Shown: in pieces, positions 1 to 6,822 of the stretch
How positions within the stretch are numbered: position 1 is the stretch's first letter
Layout of the letters: each line of letters opens with the position of its first letter
NCBI GenBank assembly: GCA_043803805.1
Contig: JAZDJP010000137.1
Location: forward strand, 1 to 10,817
Reading direction: 5' to 3'
Source of the DNA: JAZDJP01 sp043803805
Lineage (GTDB): Bacteria; Planctomycetota; JAZDJP01
DNA: 10,817 bases
Position numbers and translations under genes: made by a program
Notes under the pieces: model-generated
The model's input: the letters and a program-made list of their open reading frames with translations, nothing else
Told to the model about the DNA's origin: nothing
The model's database searches: none

Positions 1-1292
1 CGCCGCTCGAAGAGCCCCGGCTGCCAGATTTCCCGTTTGAATTGCTCCACGGTGTGCTCCTGGTCCAGGAACGTTCCCCGCGGGCCCACCGCGTGGATGA
101 CGTCGAGCGCCAGCGTCCGTTCGTTCACCTCGACGCCCCGGACGACCCGGTTCACCAGGCCGATGATCTCGTCGCAAAGGACGATTTGCTCCATGGAGGT
201 GGTGAGTCCCGTGTTGAGGTACCCCACGTCGTGGACGAGGTTGCTTCCCGACAGCCGCGCGAGCAGGATCTCGTAGGCGGCCTCGGCGGCGGCCTGGGCG
301 TCGGGGACTTTCGCGTCGCTCGCTCCGGCGAGGCCCCAGATGGGGAGTCCGTACCAGTGGCCGAGGTCGGCGAACGCCGCGAAGGCGAGGTGGAACTCCG
401 GCGCCCCGTAGGTAAATAACGTCGTCCGCATGTCCATCACCGACACATTCCCTCCGTACACGTAGGGCGTTCCGGGCTTCGCGAGCTGGAGGATCGTGAG
501 CCCGAGAAGCGTCTCCGCATTCCCCAGCGCGATCGCCCCGGCCAGAGTCACCGGGCCGGTCGCCCCGGCCATCATGCCCGTCGGGTAGGTGACCGGGATG
601 CCCTTTTCCGCCGCGAAGAGTAGCATCTCCAGGGCTTCCCGCGTGTGCACCATGGGGCTGATGGGCTCGGTGTAGAGGAGGCACCGGGGATGGATCCGGA
701 TCATGGCTTCGTCCCCGCCGGCGGCCGCGACCGCGAGGTCCCATATGGGTTTGATGTCTTTCGCGCCCTGGGCCGTGAACACGATGGGCTTCGCGGTGCC
801 TTCCTGCATGGCGTCGTACTGGTGGACGAAGGAGCTTGTCCCGGGCTTCTCCTTGGCGATGCCCATGGACATGACAAAATCAATGTTGGGGAGGGCGTCG
901 CAGAGGCGCGCCACCGCCGCCACCGACGCGCGATCCGTGTTTTTGAGTTTGCCGGTGTTCGGATCGTACCATGTCGGGGTGTCGGAACCCGTCCCGAAGT
1001 GCGACCGGTCGGCCCCGAGGTCCACCGCGGGCAGGTCCTTCCGATTGTAGAGGATGACGCGCGAAGGGGCGTTCGCCAGGGCCTGCTTCACAAGTCCCGC
1101 CGGGACGCGCACGCGCTCGCCGTCCACGACGGCGCCGTGTTTCCGGAGGAGGTCGCGCGCGCCCTCGTGCTCGACGGCCATCCCGGTGCGTTCGAGGATC
1201 TCGAGGGATGCCAGGTGGATGTCCTCGCATTGCGCGGGAGACAGGACATTGGCGGTCACACCGCGGCGCAGGTCGCTCTTGACGGGTTTCAT
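1..1292 (-). CDS. MttB-family (trimethylamine methyltransferase-like) corrinoid methyltransferase, C-terminus off-window
   Basis: The 430 codons in view read openly with no stop. Family hallmarks are FGTGSDTP (residues 99-106), GATGPVTLAGA (243-253), YGGNVSVMDMR (279-289), SDAKVPDAQA (325-334) and SGSNLVHDVGYL (348-359). Family members are roughly 480-495 aa, so about 50-60 C-terminal residues are missing. Enzymes of this family move a methyl group from a methylated amine to a cognate corrinoid protein. Archaeal MttB uses pyrrolysine encoded by an in-frame amber codon. No TAG occurs in frame here, so this is a non-pyrrolysine homologue, like MtgB (glycine betaine), MtpB (proline betaine) or MtcB (carnitine). 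The true substrate cannot be read from sequence. The start at 1292 is chosen because a strong GGGGAGG lies six bases upstream. It is divergent from nrfH. No corrinoid protein gene is visible, but one could lie to the left. Confidence 0.9.
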   Translation of the reverse strand, partial: MKPVKSDLRRGVTANVLSPAQCEDIHLASLEILERTGMAVEHEGARDLLRKHGAVVDGERVRVPAGLVKQALANAPSRVILYNRKDLPAVDLGADRSHFGTGSDTPTWYDPNTGKLKNTDRASVAAVARLCDALPNIDFVMSMGIAKEKPGTSSFVHQYDAMQEGTAKPIVFTAQGAKDIKPIWDLAVAAAGGDEAMIRIHPRCLLYTEPISPMVHTREALEMLLFAAEKGIPVTYPTGMMAGATGPVTLAGAIALGNAETLLGLTILQLAKPGTPYVYGGNVSVMDMRTTLFTYGAPEFHLAFAAFADLGHWYGLPIWGLAGASDAKVPDAQAAAEAAYEILLARLSGSNLVHDVGYLNTGLTTSMEQIVLCDEIIGLVNRVVRGVEVNERTLALDVIHAVGPRGTFLDQEHTVEQFKREIWQPGLFER

Positions 1293-1297
1293 GGGTG

Positions 1298-1304
1298 CCT
1301 CCCC
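1298..1304 (-). promoter_or_regulatory. Ribosome binding site of the MttB-family gene
   Basis: On the minus strand GGGGAGG stands five to six bases before the ATG at 1292. It is a near-perfect anti-16S match and fixes the start codon. Confidence 0.75.
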
Positions 1305-1319
1305 GGATATGGAATACGT

Positions 1320-1334
1320 CCATGGTATCCATGG
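1320..1334. promoter_or_regulatory. Two CCATGG palindromes in the divergent promoter region, possible operator
   Basis: CCATGG, a TAT spacer and a second CCATGG form a 15-bp near-palindrome between the divergently transcribed MttB-family gene and nrfH. The position suits an operator, but no known regulator consensus is recognised. An FNR-type TTGAT-N4-ATCAA site is not present. Confidence 0.25.
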
Positions 1335-1384
1335 CGGGGGGGGTGCTCAAGGTCAAATGATCAGTGTGGGGGGGAATTCCCGTC

Positions 1385-1412
1385 TTGCCGCCCGGCATGC
1401 TTCCGGTACAAT
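1385..1412 (+). promoter_or_regulatory. Predicted sigma70-type promoter of nrfH
   Basis: TTGCCG (1385-1390) and TACAAT (1407-1412) are separated by 16 bp. A start point about seven bases after the -10 box would fall at 1419-1420, only two or three bases before the nrfH ATG at 1422. No Shine-Dalgarno sequence lies between, so the predicted transcript would be essentially leaderless. The boxes are a good match by eye. Function is inferred. Confidence 0.45.
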
Positions 1413-1421
1413 CACGCTCCC

Positions 1422-1877
1422 ATGAAACGCACCGTGGCGTGGGCGTTTTACGCCCTTCTCGGTCTGTTTGCCGGTGTCTCGGGCTTCACGTTTTTTTACG
1501 CCCGGGGGGCGTCGTATCTTTCGAACGAGCCGGCGGTCTGCGTCAACTGCCACATCATGCGGGAGCATTACGACGGCTGGCAGAAGGCGAGCCACCACGC
1601 CGTGGCCGTCTGCAACGACTGCCACCTGCCGGGGGACCTTCTCGGGAAATACTGGACGAAGGCGGAGAACGGCTACCGGCATTCCAAGGGGTTCACGTTC
1701 CAGGATTTTCACGAGCCCATCCGCATCCGGCCCAAGAATTCAAAGATTGTGAACGACAACTGCCTCCGATGCCACGGGGATTTCGTTCGGGAGATCACCG
1801 CCGCGCACGGAGGGACCGACGATTATTTCGACTGCGTCCGCTGCCACGACGGCGTGGGGCATGGGCCAGTTAAGTGA
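1422..1877 (+). CDS. nrfH: Cytochrome c nitrite reductase small subunit NrfH (tetrahaem quinol dehydrogenase)
   Basis: This 151-aa NapC/NirT-family protein oxidises menaquinol in the cytoplasmic membrane and passes electrons to NrfA. It has one N-terminal membrane anchor (about residues 5-26, basic MKR before it) and four c-haem motifs: CVNCH (40-44), CNDCH (64-68), CLRCH (114-118) and CVRCH (138-142). The first motif continues IM, giving the CXXCHXM arrangement in which NrfH ligates haem 1 by methionine. Length and haem spacing fit NrfH rather than the longer NapC. The frame stays open upstream of 1422 into the divergent gene. The start is placed at 1422 because MKR plus the anchor is the expected N-terminus and a promoter abuts it, although no ribosome binding site is seen. 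nrfA follows after a repeat-filled 224-bp spacer. Confidence 0.93.
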   Translation: MKRTVAWAFYALLGLFAGVSGFTFFYARGASYLSNEPAVCVNCHIMREHYDGWQKASHHAVAVCNDCHLPGDLLGKYWTKAENGYRHSKGFTFQDFHEPIRIRPKNSKIVNDNCLRCHGDFVREITAAHGGTDDYFDCVRCHDGVGHGPVK

Positions 1878-1883
1878 ATCGCG

Positions 1884-1904
1884 GATAGTTGATAGTGAAT
1901 AGTC
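1884..1904. repeat. Heptamer tandem repeat (GATAGTT-like, three units)
   Basis: GATAGTT, GATAGTG and AATAGTC lie end to end directly after the nrfH stop codon. This is one of several short 7-nt-period arrays in the spacers of this window. Confidence 0.6.
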
Positions 1905-1914
1905 GGAGGAGTGA

Positions 1915-1940
1915 TTGGAGGGCGAGGCTCCCGCCGAGCC
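1915..1940. repeat. Solo half of the TTGGAGGGC hairpin element
   Basis: TTGGAGGGC (1915-1923) is followed by a GGCTC/GAGCC stem (1926-1930 with 1936-1940, loop CCGCC). The same nonamer forms the ends of the two-hairpin element at 10041-10103, so this looks like a half or degenerate copy of one dispersed family. Confidence 0.6.
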
Positions 1941-1948
1941 GTCATCAA

Positions 1949-2044
1949 AGAGTCAGCGAGTCGGCGAGTCACCGGGTCTGGGAGTCTAAGAGTCTCGGAG
2001 TCGTGTGAACTCTCGAACTCCCAGACTCCCGAACTCGCGAACTT
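1949..2044. repeat. Octamer array with strand switch in the nrfH-nrfA spacer
   Basis: Twelve consecutive 8-nt units fill 96 bp. The first seven carry GAGTC or GGGTC (for example CGAGTCGG, GGAGTCTA). The last five carry the reverse-complement type AACTC or GACTC (for example TCGAACTC, CCAGACTC). Because orientation switches near 2004, the halves can pair; TCTGGGAGT (1977-1985) and ACTCCCAGA (2017-2025) are exact inverted copies. In the nrf transcript this would form a sizeable stem between nrfH and nrfA. Confidence 0.7.
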
Positions 2045-2045
2045 C

Positions 2046-2067
2046 TTTTCTGCGAGATACGAGCGAC
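2046..2067. repeat. Dispersed 22-nt repeat, copy 1
   Basis: A 22-nt stretch containing TTCTGCGAGAT then CGAGCGAC recurs at 10009-10030 in the same orientation with a single A/T difference. It lies 34 bp before the nrfA start. Confidence 0.7.
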
Positions 2068-2089
2068 GCTTCACGAGATACGCATTAAT

Positions 2090-2095
2090 GAGGAG
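2090..2095 (+). promoter_or_regulatory. Ribosome binding site of nrfA
   Basis: GAGGAG ends six bases before the ATG at 2102. It supports that start and shows nrfA has its own translation initiation despite the long spacer after nrfH. Confidence 0.7.
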
Positions 2096-2101
2096 AGCAA
2101 G

Positions 2102-3568
2102 ATGACGGAAAATGAACTCCTGGCCCAGGTGAAGAAATTCCTGCGGATCGGCTTCATCGCCGTGACGGTGTTCGTCGCCGCCGCCACCGTGGCGGTGCTG
2201 CTCCTGCTCGAAAACATCTCCCGCCGCAGGGAGGAGGCGCGGGAGGTGGTGTTCCGCGTCGCGGACGTCACCGAGGACACGGTGGACCCGGCCGAGTGGG
2301 GGAAGAATTTTCCCCGGCAGTTCGACGGGTACAAGCGCACCGTGGACATCGCGCGGACGAAACACGGCGGCAGCGAGGCCTTTCAGAAACTCGACGCTGA
2401 TCCGAACTGGCGCGTTCTGTTCAAGGGTTACCCGTTCAGCGTGGATTACCGGGAGGAACGCGGGCATTTCTACATGCTCTCCGATCAGGACATGACCGAA
2501 CGGGTGAAGCAGTTCAAGCAGCCGGGGGCCTGCATTCAGTGCCACGCCTCGGTCATTCCCGCCTACCGGAAGAAGGGGCGCGAGGCCGGTATCCCGGATG
2601 ACCCGGATCGCCGGGAGGAGCAGATTCAAAAAGGCTTCGAGGTCGTCTGCGCCATGCCCTACGTCGAGGCGCGGAAACTCGTCACCCACCCGGTCACCTG
2701 CCTGGATTGCCACGATCCGAAGACGATGGGGCTGCGGGTGACGCGGCCCGGGTTCCTGAACGGCATCCGGGAACTCGCCAAAAGCGACGATCCCGTTCCG
2801 CACCTGCCGAGCATCGAACGCTGGCGGCAGGGCAGTCGCCGGCGGGGGTACGATCCCAACGCCCAGGCCAGCCGCCAGGAGATGCGTTCGTTCGTCTGCG
2901 GCCAGTGCCATGTCGAGTATTACTTCAAGGGGGAGGGGAAACTCCTCACCCATCCCTGGCACAAGGGGCTGAAGGTGGAAAAGATCGAGGCCTATTACGA
3001 CGAGACCGGCTGGAAGGATTGGATTCACCCGGACACCGGGGCTCCTCTTCTCAAGGCCCAGCATCCCGAGTTCGAGACCTGGAGCCAGGGCATCCACGCC
3101 CGGAGCGGCGTCGCCTGCGCCGACTGCCACATGCCTTACATGCGGCAGGGGGCGGTGAAGATCAGCGACCACCAGGTCCGGAGTCCCTTGCTCAACATCA
3201 ACCGGTCCTGCCAGGTTTGCCACCGTTATCCGGAGGCGGAACTTCTGGCGCGGGCGGAACTCATCCAGGACCGGACGATCGCCCTCCAGGCGCGGGCGGA
3301 GAAGGCGGTTCTGGCGCTCATCCGGGGGATCGAACGGGCGAAGGCGGCGGGCGCTTCCGCGGAAGCGCTCAAGGCCGCGCAGGATTTCCACCGCAAGGCC
3401 GAGTGGCGTCTGGATTTCGTCGCGGCGGAGAACTCGGCGGGATTCCATGCCTCGCAGGAGACGATGCGCATCCTCGGCGAGGCGATTGATTTCGCCCGGC
3501 AGGGGGAGGAGGCGATCATGGGAATCCCCGCCCCGCCGCCTCCGGCCGGAGGAGCGGGGAAACCCTGA
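2102..3568 (+). CDS. nrfA: Cytochrome c nitrite reductase catalytic subunit NrfA, CXXCH type
   Basis: This 488-aa pentahaem cytochrome reduces nitrite to ammonium with six electrons on the outer face of the cytoplasmic membrane. Haem motifs are CIQCH (144-148), CLDCH (200-204), CGQCH (266-270), CADCH (339-343) and CQVCH (370-374). The first is the active-site haem, which in most NrfA, including E. coli (CWSCK), has lysine; here it is histidine. The remaining active site is intact: Arg120 in ERGH, Tyr273 in CHVEYYF, His332 in GIHARSG, with calcium-site residues Glu272, Lys318 and Gln320 (KAQHPE). Residues about 15-37 form a hydrophobic anchor without an obvious cleavage site, so the protein is probably membrane-tethered near NrfH. 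The C-terminus is a short proline-rich tail. Its stop codon overlaps the next start by one base (TGATG), implying translational coupling to the PHP gene. Confidence 0.95.
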   Translation: MTENELLAQVKKFLRIGFIAVTVFVAAATVAVLLLLENISRRREEAREVVFRVADVTEDTVDPAEWGKNFPRQFDGYKRTVDIARTKHGGSEAFQKLDADPNWRVLFKGYPFSVDYREERGHFYMLSDQDMTERVKQFKQPGACIQCHASVIPAYRKKGREAGIPDDPDRREEQIQKGFEVVCAMPYVEARKLVTHPVTCLDCHDPKTMGLRVTRPGFLNGIRELAKSDDPVPHLPSIERWRQGSRRRGYDPNAQASRQEMRSFVCGQCHVEYYFKGEGKLLTHPWHKGLKVEKIEAYYDETGWKDWIHPDTGAPLLKAQHPEFETWSQGIHARSGVACADCHMPYMRQGAVKISDHQVRSPLLNINRSCQVCHRYPEAELLARAELIQDRTIALQARAEKAVLALIRGIERAKAAGASAEALKAAQDFHRKAEWRLDFVAAENSAGFHASQETMRILGEAIDFARQGEEAIMGIPAPPPPAGGAGKP

Positions 3569-4809
3569 TGAGCGGCCGCGCGGATCCCCTGGATTTTCTG
3601 CGACGGGAGGGCCTCCCCGCCCCGGCGGCCGCCGGCGGGTATGAGGTCAATTCCCATATCCATCTTCCGCCGAATTTTTCCTCGTTTCCCGATTTGGATG
3701 CGGCCGCGCGTCAGGCCGCGGCGGAGAATGTGCGGGTTCTCGGGCTGACCAGTTATTACGGGACGGATTCCCACGCCGCGTTCGCGGAGGCGTGTCTCGC
3801 CCGGGGAATTTTCCCGTTGTTCGGCATTGAACTCATGCTGATGGACGACGGGCTCGCCCGGCGGGGACTGCGGGTGAACGATCCCGACAACCCCGGGAAG
3901 ATATACCTTTGCGGCAAGGGGATTACCCGTTTCCCGCCGCCGGCCGCTGCGGCCGCGCGGTTTGAGACGACCGTGAAAAGCGATACGGAACGCGGCCGGG
4001 CGATGCTGGTGAATGTCCCGCGCCTCGCGGCGGCGGCCGGCGTGCCGCTGGATCTCGATTATGACACAATTTCCCGGGGAATTGCCGGGCGTTGCGGCGC
4101 GGATCCGGGGGCCATCGTCCTCCAGGAGCGTCACATCGCGGCGGCGATTGTCGCGGCTCTCGACGGGGGAAGTCCGGCGGACAGGCGAAATCGGTGGATC
4201 CGCCTTCTCGGCGCGGAAGCGGGCGGCGCCGTGGACGCGGCGCTCGCCGCCGGGGAGCGGGAACGCCAGGACCTCGTCCGGTCGCGCCTCCTCAAGGCGG
4301 GCCGGCCGGCGTTCGTCCCGGAGCGATATTTGTCGTTCGAGGAGGGGATGACGCTCATCCGGGAACTCGGGGGTGTTCCGGTGTATCCGGTCCTGGCTGA
4401 CGGGGCGAAGATTCCGTCGGACGTGGAGCGGTCGCCGGAGGAACTCGCGCGACATCTCGCCGGGTGGGGCATCCCCGGGGCCGAGTTCATCCCGGGGCGG
4501 AACGACGTCGCGCTCGTCGCGCGGTACGCGGAGGCGCTCGAAAACGCCGGGTTTTTCGTGACCGCCGGGACGGAGCACAACGCGCCGGGGGCCGCCTCCC
4601 TCGTGCCGCGGGCGAGGGGGGGGATCCCGCTTCCGGCGGAAACCGCGGCGCGTTTCCGCCGGGGGGCCGCTTGTGTCGCCGCCCATCAATATGATTGCGC
4701 CCGGGGGGGAAGCGGTATAATGGGGGCCGGCGGGCTCCGGGGCGGGGAGGCGGCGCATCTGGGGGAGAGGGTGATCCGGGGCGTGATGGATTCGAAAATT
4801 CCACGATGA
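3568..4809 (+). CDS. PHP-domain metal-dependent hydrolase, substrate unknown
   Basis: This 413-aa soluble protein has PHP (polymerase and histidinol phosphatase) superfamily features. These are an early beta strand ending in NSHIH (His30, His32), the repeating LGLTSYYGTDSH segment (58-69), FGIEL (85-89, Glu88), a later His189, and GTEHNAP (334-340, Glu337, His338). Such residues normally bind a two- or three-metal centre that hydrolyses phosphoesters. The assignment rests on these motifs and their order, not on overall similarity I can name. The middle section (about 120-260) is an Ala- and Gly-rich insertion I do not recognise. Start at 3568: it overlaps the nrfA stop by one base and has GGAGGAG and GGGGA upstream. 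The aldolase fusion starts 12 bp after its stop, so a sugar-phosphate substrate is plausible but inferred. Confidence 0.75.
   Translation: MSGRADPLDFLRREGLPAPAAAGGYEVNSHIHLPPNFSSFPDLDAAARQAAAENVRVLGLTSYYGTDSHAAFAEACLARGIFPLFGIELMLMDDGLARRGLRVNDPDNPGKIYLCGKGITRFPPPAAAAARFETTVKSDTERGRAMLVNVPRLAAAAGVPLDLDYDTISRGIAGRCGADPGAIVLQERHIAAAIVAALDGGSPADRRNRWIRLLGAEAGGAVDAALAAGERERQDLVRSRLLKAGRPAFVPERYLSFEEGMTLIRELGGVPVYPVLADGAKIPSDVERSPEELARHLAGWGIPGAEFIPGRNDVALVARYAEALENAGFFVTAGTEHNAPGAASLVPRARGGIPLPAETAARFRRGAACVAAHQYDCARGGSGIMGAGGLRGGEAAHLGERVIRGVMDSKIPR
4695..4721 (+). promoter_or_regulatory. Possible internal promoter ahead of the aldolase fusion
   Basis: Within the 3' end of the PHP gene, TTGCGC (4695-4700) and a perfect TATAAT (4716-4721) are 15 bp apart, about 100 bp before the aldolase start. 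A TATAAT in such GC-rich coding sequence is noticeable, but the spacer is short and chance cannot be excluded. Confidence 0.25.
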
Positions 4810-4821
4810 CGAACGACGAAC

Positions 4822-6822
4822 ATGGATAAACTGGAAATTCTCTGCGCGCTGTCCCGCGAGGTCGGGGCCGATCCCGACCTTGTTCTCGCGGGCGGAGGGA
4901 ACACCTCCGTCAAGACGGCCGACACCCTCTGGGTGAAGGCGAGCGGGACGGCCCTCGCCACCCTCGTGCCGGAGGGGCTTGTGGCGCTGGACCGCGCGCG
5001 CCTTTCCGCGGCGCTTCTCCGGCGCTACAGCGACGATCCTCTTCACCGCGAGGACGAGATCAAACGGGAACTTCTCGGGGCTCGGCGGGAGTCCGGGGGT
5101 GATCGGCGTCCCTCCGTCGAGGCGCTGCTTCATCACCTGCTGGAACGGCCCTTCGTCGTCCACGTCCATCCGTGGAGGTTGAACGCCATCGCCTGCGCGG
5201 CGACGGGGGAGGCGATCGTTCGGGAATTGTGGGGCGGCCGGGTGATTTGGGTGCCGTATTGCAATCCCGGATATCTTCTCGCCACGGCGGTCCGGGACCG
5301 CGTCGCGGCGGCGAAGCCGGACGGGACGAAGCCGATTATCGTCATCCTTCAGAATCACGGCCTTTTCATCGCGACCCGCGACGCGGACGAGGCCCGCGCC
5401 ACGCTCCGGGATATCCTCGGGCGCGTGGATGCGTTTCTCGAATCGCGCGGTCTTCGTTCCGAATTCAAGGCGGGGAAGACGGTTACCCCCGTGCGGCCCC
5501 AACGGGAGGATCTGCTTGCCGTCGCGCCGGCCCTGCGGGGAGCGCTCGCCGGGGATGGCCCCGGGCCGGTGGTGAGGCTTTTGGATGATCCTCTCGCGCG
5601 CGCGTTCCTGGATTCGCCGGATGGAAAATGTCTGGCCCTCTCCGGTCCCATCACCCCCGATCATATCGTCTATTGCAATTCCCTTCCTCTCTGGTGCGAC
5701 CCGGCGGGCAAATCCGGGGAATCCCTGGCCGGGTCCGTCGCGGCCGCCGCGAAGGCGGCGCTCGCCAATGAAAAAGGAACGCCGCGGGTGATCCTCGTCC
5801 CGGGCGTCGGAGCCTGGACGACCGGCGCGGCGTCCGCCGACGCGGTCACGGCGGGGGCGGTGTTCGTTGACGCTCTGAAGACAATCGCGCTCGCCGAGGG
5901 GCTTGGGGGATGCCGTTTTTTATCGGTGGAGGAACGGGGATTCATCGAATCCTGGGAGGCGGAGCACTACCGCCGGAAGGCCGGTTCCGCCGGCCGCGCC
6001 GGGCGTGTGGCCGGGCGGGTCGCCGTGGTGACGGGCGCCGCGCAGGGGTTCGGGGGCGGCATCGCGCGGGCCCTCGCGGCGGAGGGGGCGTTCGTGTGCG
6101 TGGCGGACCTGAACGCCGCCGGGGCGCGCGCCGCCGCGGAGGAAATTTGCCGCGCGGCAGGGGCCGGGCGGGCCGTCGCCGTTGAGGTGAACGTGGCTGA
6201 CGCCGGTTCCGCCGCCGCGATGGCCGAGGCGGTGGTCCGCGAATTCGGCGGCTGTGATATTTTGATTTCCAATGCCGGGATCCTTCGGGCGGGAAGCGTC
6301 ACGGAACTCTCCGCGGAGGATTTCCGCCGCGTCACCGATGTGAATTACACGGGATATTTCCTCGCGGTGAAGTCCATCGCCCCGGTCATGGCCGCCCAGC
6401 ACCGGGCGAATTCAGATTCGGTTGCGGACATCATCCAGGTGAATTCCAAGTCGGGCCTGCAGGGGAGCAATCGCAACGCCGCCTACGCCGGGAGCAAGTT
6501 CGGCGGTGTGGGCCTCACCCAGAGCTTCGCCCTGGAACTTCTCGCGGACGGCGTCAAGGTCAACGCCGTCTGCCCGGGGAATTTCTTCGACGGGCCTCTC
6601 TGGTCGGATCCCCAAAACGGCCTCTTTGTTCAATACTTAAAGAGCGGCAAGGTCCCCGGCGCCAAAACCGTTGGGGACGTGAGGCGTTTCTACGAGTCCA
6701 AGGTCCCCATGGGCCGCGGTTGCCGGGTGGAGGACGTGATGACGGCGATTTACTATTTAATTGACCAGAAGTACGAGACCGGCCAGGCCCTGCCCGTCAC
6801 CGGGGGGCAGGTGATGCGATAG
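4822..6822 (+). CDS. Bifunctional class II aldolase / short-chain dehydrogenase (rhamnulose-1-phosphate aldolase-dehydrogenase type)
   Basis: A 666-aa two-domain enzyme. The N-terminal half is a zinc class II (AraD/FucA) aldolase: GGGNTSVK (24-31), KASGT (39-43), the zinc pair in HVHP (His114, His116) and NHG (His179). The C-terminal half from about residue 397 is an SDR: TGAAQGFG (404-411) for NAD(P), NAG (484-486), NSKSG serine region (541-545) and catalytic Tyr555/Lys559 in YAGSK. Domain order and length match the RhaD aldolase-ADH family, which splits a deoxyketose 1-phosphate to dihydroxyacetone phosphate plus lactaldehyde and oxidises the latter to lactate. The exact sugar here is not provable. 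No good ribosome binding site precedes it. It lies 12 bp after the PHP gene and its TAG directly abuts the next ATG, so it is probably coupled to both. Confidence 0.9.
   Translation: MDKLEILCALSREVGADPDLVLAGGGNTSVKTADTLWVKASGTALATLVPEGLVALDRARLSAALLRRYSDDPLHREDEIKRELLGARRESGGDRRPSVEALLHHLLERPFVVHVHPWRLNAIACAATGEAIVRELWGGRVIWVPYCNPGYLLATAVRDRVAAAKPDGTKPIIVILQNHGLFIATRDADEARATLRDILGRVDAFLESRGLRSEFKAGKTVTPVRPQREDLLAVAPALRGALAGDGPGPVVRLLDDPLARAFLDSPDGKCLALSGPITPDHIVYCNSLPLWCDPAGKSGESLAGSVAAAAKAALANEKGTPRVILVPGVGAWTTGAASADAVTAGAVFVDALKTIALAEGLGGCRFLSVEERGFIESWEAEHYRRKAGSAGRAGRVAGRVAVVTGAAQGFGGGIARALAAEGAFVCVADLNAAGARAAAEEICRAAGAGRAVAVEVNVADAGSAAAMAEAVVREFGGCDILISNAGILRAGSVTELSAEDFRRVTDVNYTGYFLAVKSIAPVMAAQHRANSDSVADIIQVNSKSGLQGSNRNAAYAGSKFGGVGLTQSFALELLADGVKVNAVCPGNFFDGPLWSDPQNGLFVQYLKSGKVPGAKTVGDVRRFYESKVPMGRGCRVEDVMTAIYYLIDQKYETGQALPVTGGQVMR

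Noticed and set aside
1..1292. Pyrrolysine (amber) codon in the MttB-family gene
   Set aside because: All 430 visible codons were read on the minus strand and none is TAG.
1324..1356. Minus-strand TTGACC as the -35 box for the MttB-family gene
   Set aside because: TTGACC at 1356-1351 is good, but no convincing -10 hexamer stands 16-19 bp downstream.
645..1421. In-frame upstream extension of nrfH
   Set aside because: It overlaps the MttB-family gene on the other strand, has no family similarity, and the NrfH N-terminus with its membrane anchor begins at 1422.
1949..2044. CRISPR array
   Set aside because: Units are only 8 nt with no spacers of 25-40 nt, and no cas gene is present.
1911..2105. 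Open frame of 64 codons in the nrfH-nrfA spacer
   Set aside because: It is a translation of the octamer array and runs into the nrfA start; there is no ribosome binding site.
1823..3448. 541-codon open frame on the minus strand opposite nrfA
   Set aside because: It is antisense to a certain pentahaem NrfA. The translation shows no family motif, and long antisense frames are expected at this GC content.
3226..5664. 812-codon open frame on the minus strand opposite nrfA, the PHP gene and the aldolase
   Set aside because: It spans three well-supported genes, is Arg/Pro-rich without motifs, and is a GC-driven shadow.
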